Positions 5,001-5,073 of a stretch of 5,073 nt of DNA are shown here, piece after piece; the first letter of the stretch is position 1; each line of letters starts with the position of its first letter. The stretch is from an uncultured Coriobacteriales bacterium (lineage in GTDB: Bacteria; Actinomycetota; Coriobacteriia; Coriobacteriales; Atopobiaceae): positions 1-5,073 of the forward strand of contig CAMZCV010000107.1 of NCBI GenBank assembly GCA_947305035.1, written 5' to 3'. Below the pieces are notes generated by a model. It did no database searches. It worked only from the letters and a program-made list of their open reading frames with translations, and had not been told where the DNA came from. Both the position numbers and the translations under genes were made by a program.

Positions 5001-5073
5001 TGGTGGGCCTGACAAGGTTCGAACTTGTGACCTCCCGGTTATCAGCCGGACGCTCTGACCAACTGAGCTACAG
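5001..5073 (-). tRNA. tRNA-Ile(GAT), 5' end cut by the window
   Basis: The minus strand reads CTGTAGCTCAGTTGG onward. The anticodon stem CCGG/CCGG encloses CTGATAA, giving anticodon GAT, which reads isoleucine AUC/AUU. The 3' acceptor strand is CAGGCCC, with discriminator A at 5004 and an encoded CCA at 5001-5003. The first four bases of the tRNA (expected GGGC by pairing) lie beyond the window edge. Its promoter is therefore not visible. Confidence 0.95.

Noticed and set aside
1..5073. CRISPR array, transposon ends, phage attachment site or a defence system
   Set aside because: No regularly spaced repeats, no transposase- or integrase-like frame and no direct duplication of a tRNA 3' end are visible in the window.

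Overview
The window looks like chromosomal DNA from a high-GC Gram-positive bacterium, most likely an actinobacterium of the class Coriobacteriia (Eggerthella/Slackia-like). I infer this from the GC-rich codon use of the two long genes, the encoded CCA ends on the tRNAs, Shine-Dalgarno-type starts, and a secreted beta-helix protein of a kind common in gut Coriobacteriia. No species can be named. It is mainly a housekeeping region: I see no CRISPR array, defence island, phage gene or insertion sequence.

Layout from left to right. (1) 1-485, minus: 3'-truncated gene for a small membrane protein with an N-terminal four-cysteine zinc ribbon, not named. (2) 566-870, minus: a compact unit with a promoter, tRNA-Ser(GGA), a UUCG-capped hairpin, tRNA-Ser(CGA) and a rho-independent terminator. 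(3) 933-1539, minus: a strong hairpin and a decayed gene for a secreted beta-helix surface protein, broken by one stop codon and one apparent 1-nt deletion. (4) 1678-2502, plus: a TRIC/UPF0126-type membrane channel, the only plus-strand gene. (5) 2499-4286, minus: typA/bipA, a ribosome-associated translational GTPase whose stop codon overlaps that of the channel gene. (6) 4385-4801, minus: an unrecognised acidic 138-residue protein. (7) 4825-5073, minus: tRNA-Ile(GAT), cut by the window edge, then tRNA-Ala(TGC), each followed by a hairpin terminator.

Functionally, the right half is a translation-related neighbourhood: two tRNAs, an unknown acidic protein and TypA, all read leftward. The left half has a second tRNA unit between two genes for membrane or surface proteins.

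The points most worth a second look are: an apparent in-frame loss of about 19 residues at the start of the EF-G-V-like domain of TypA; the two separate lesions in the beta-helix gene; the tRNA-Ile/tRNA-Ala pair with individual terminators and no rRNA gene in view; and the uncharacterised zinc-ribbon and acidic proteins. I found no convincing new multi-gene system.
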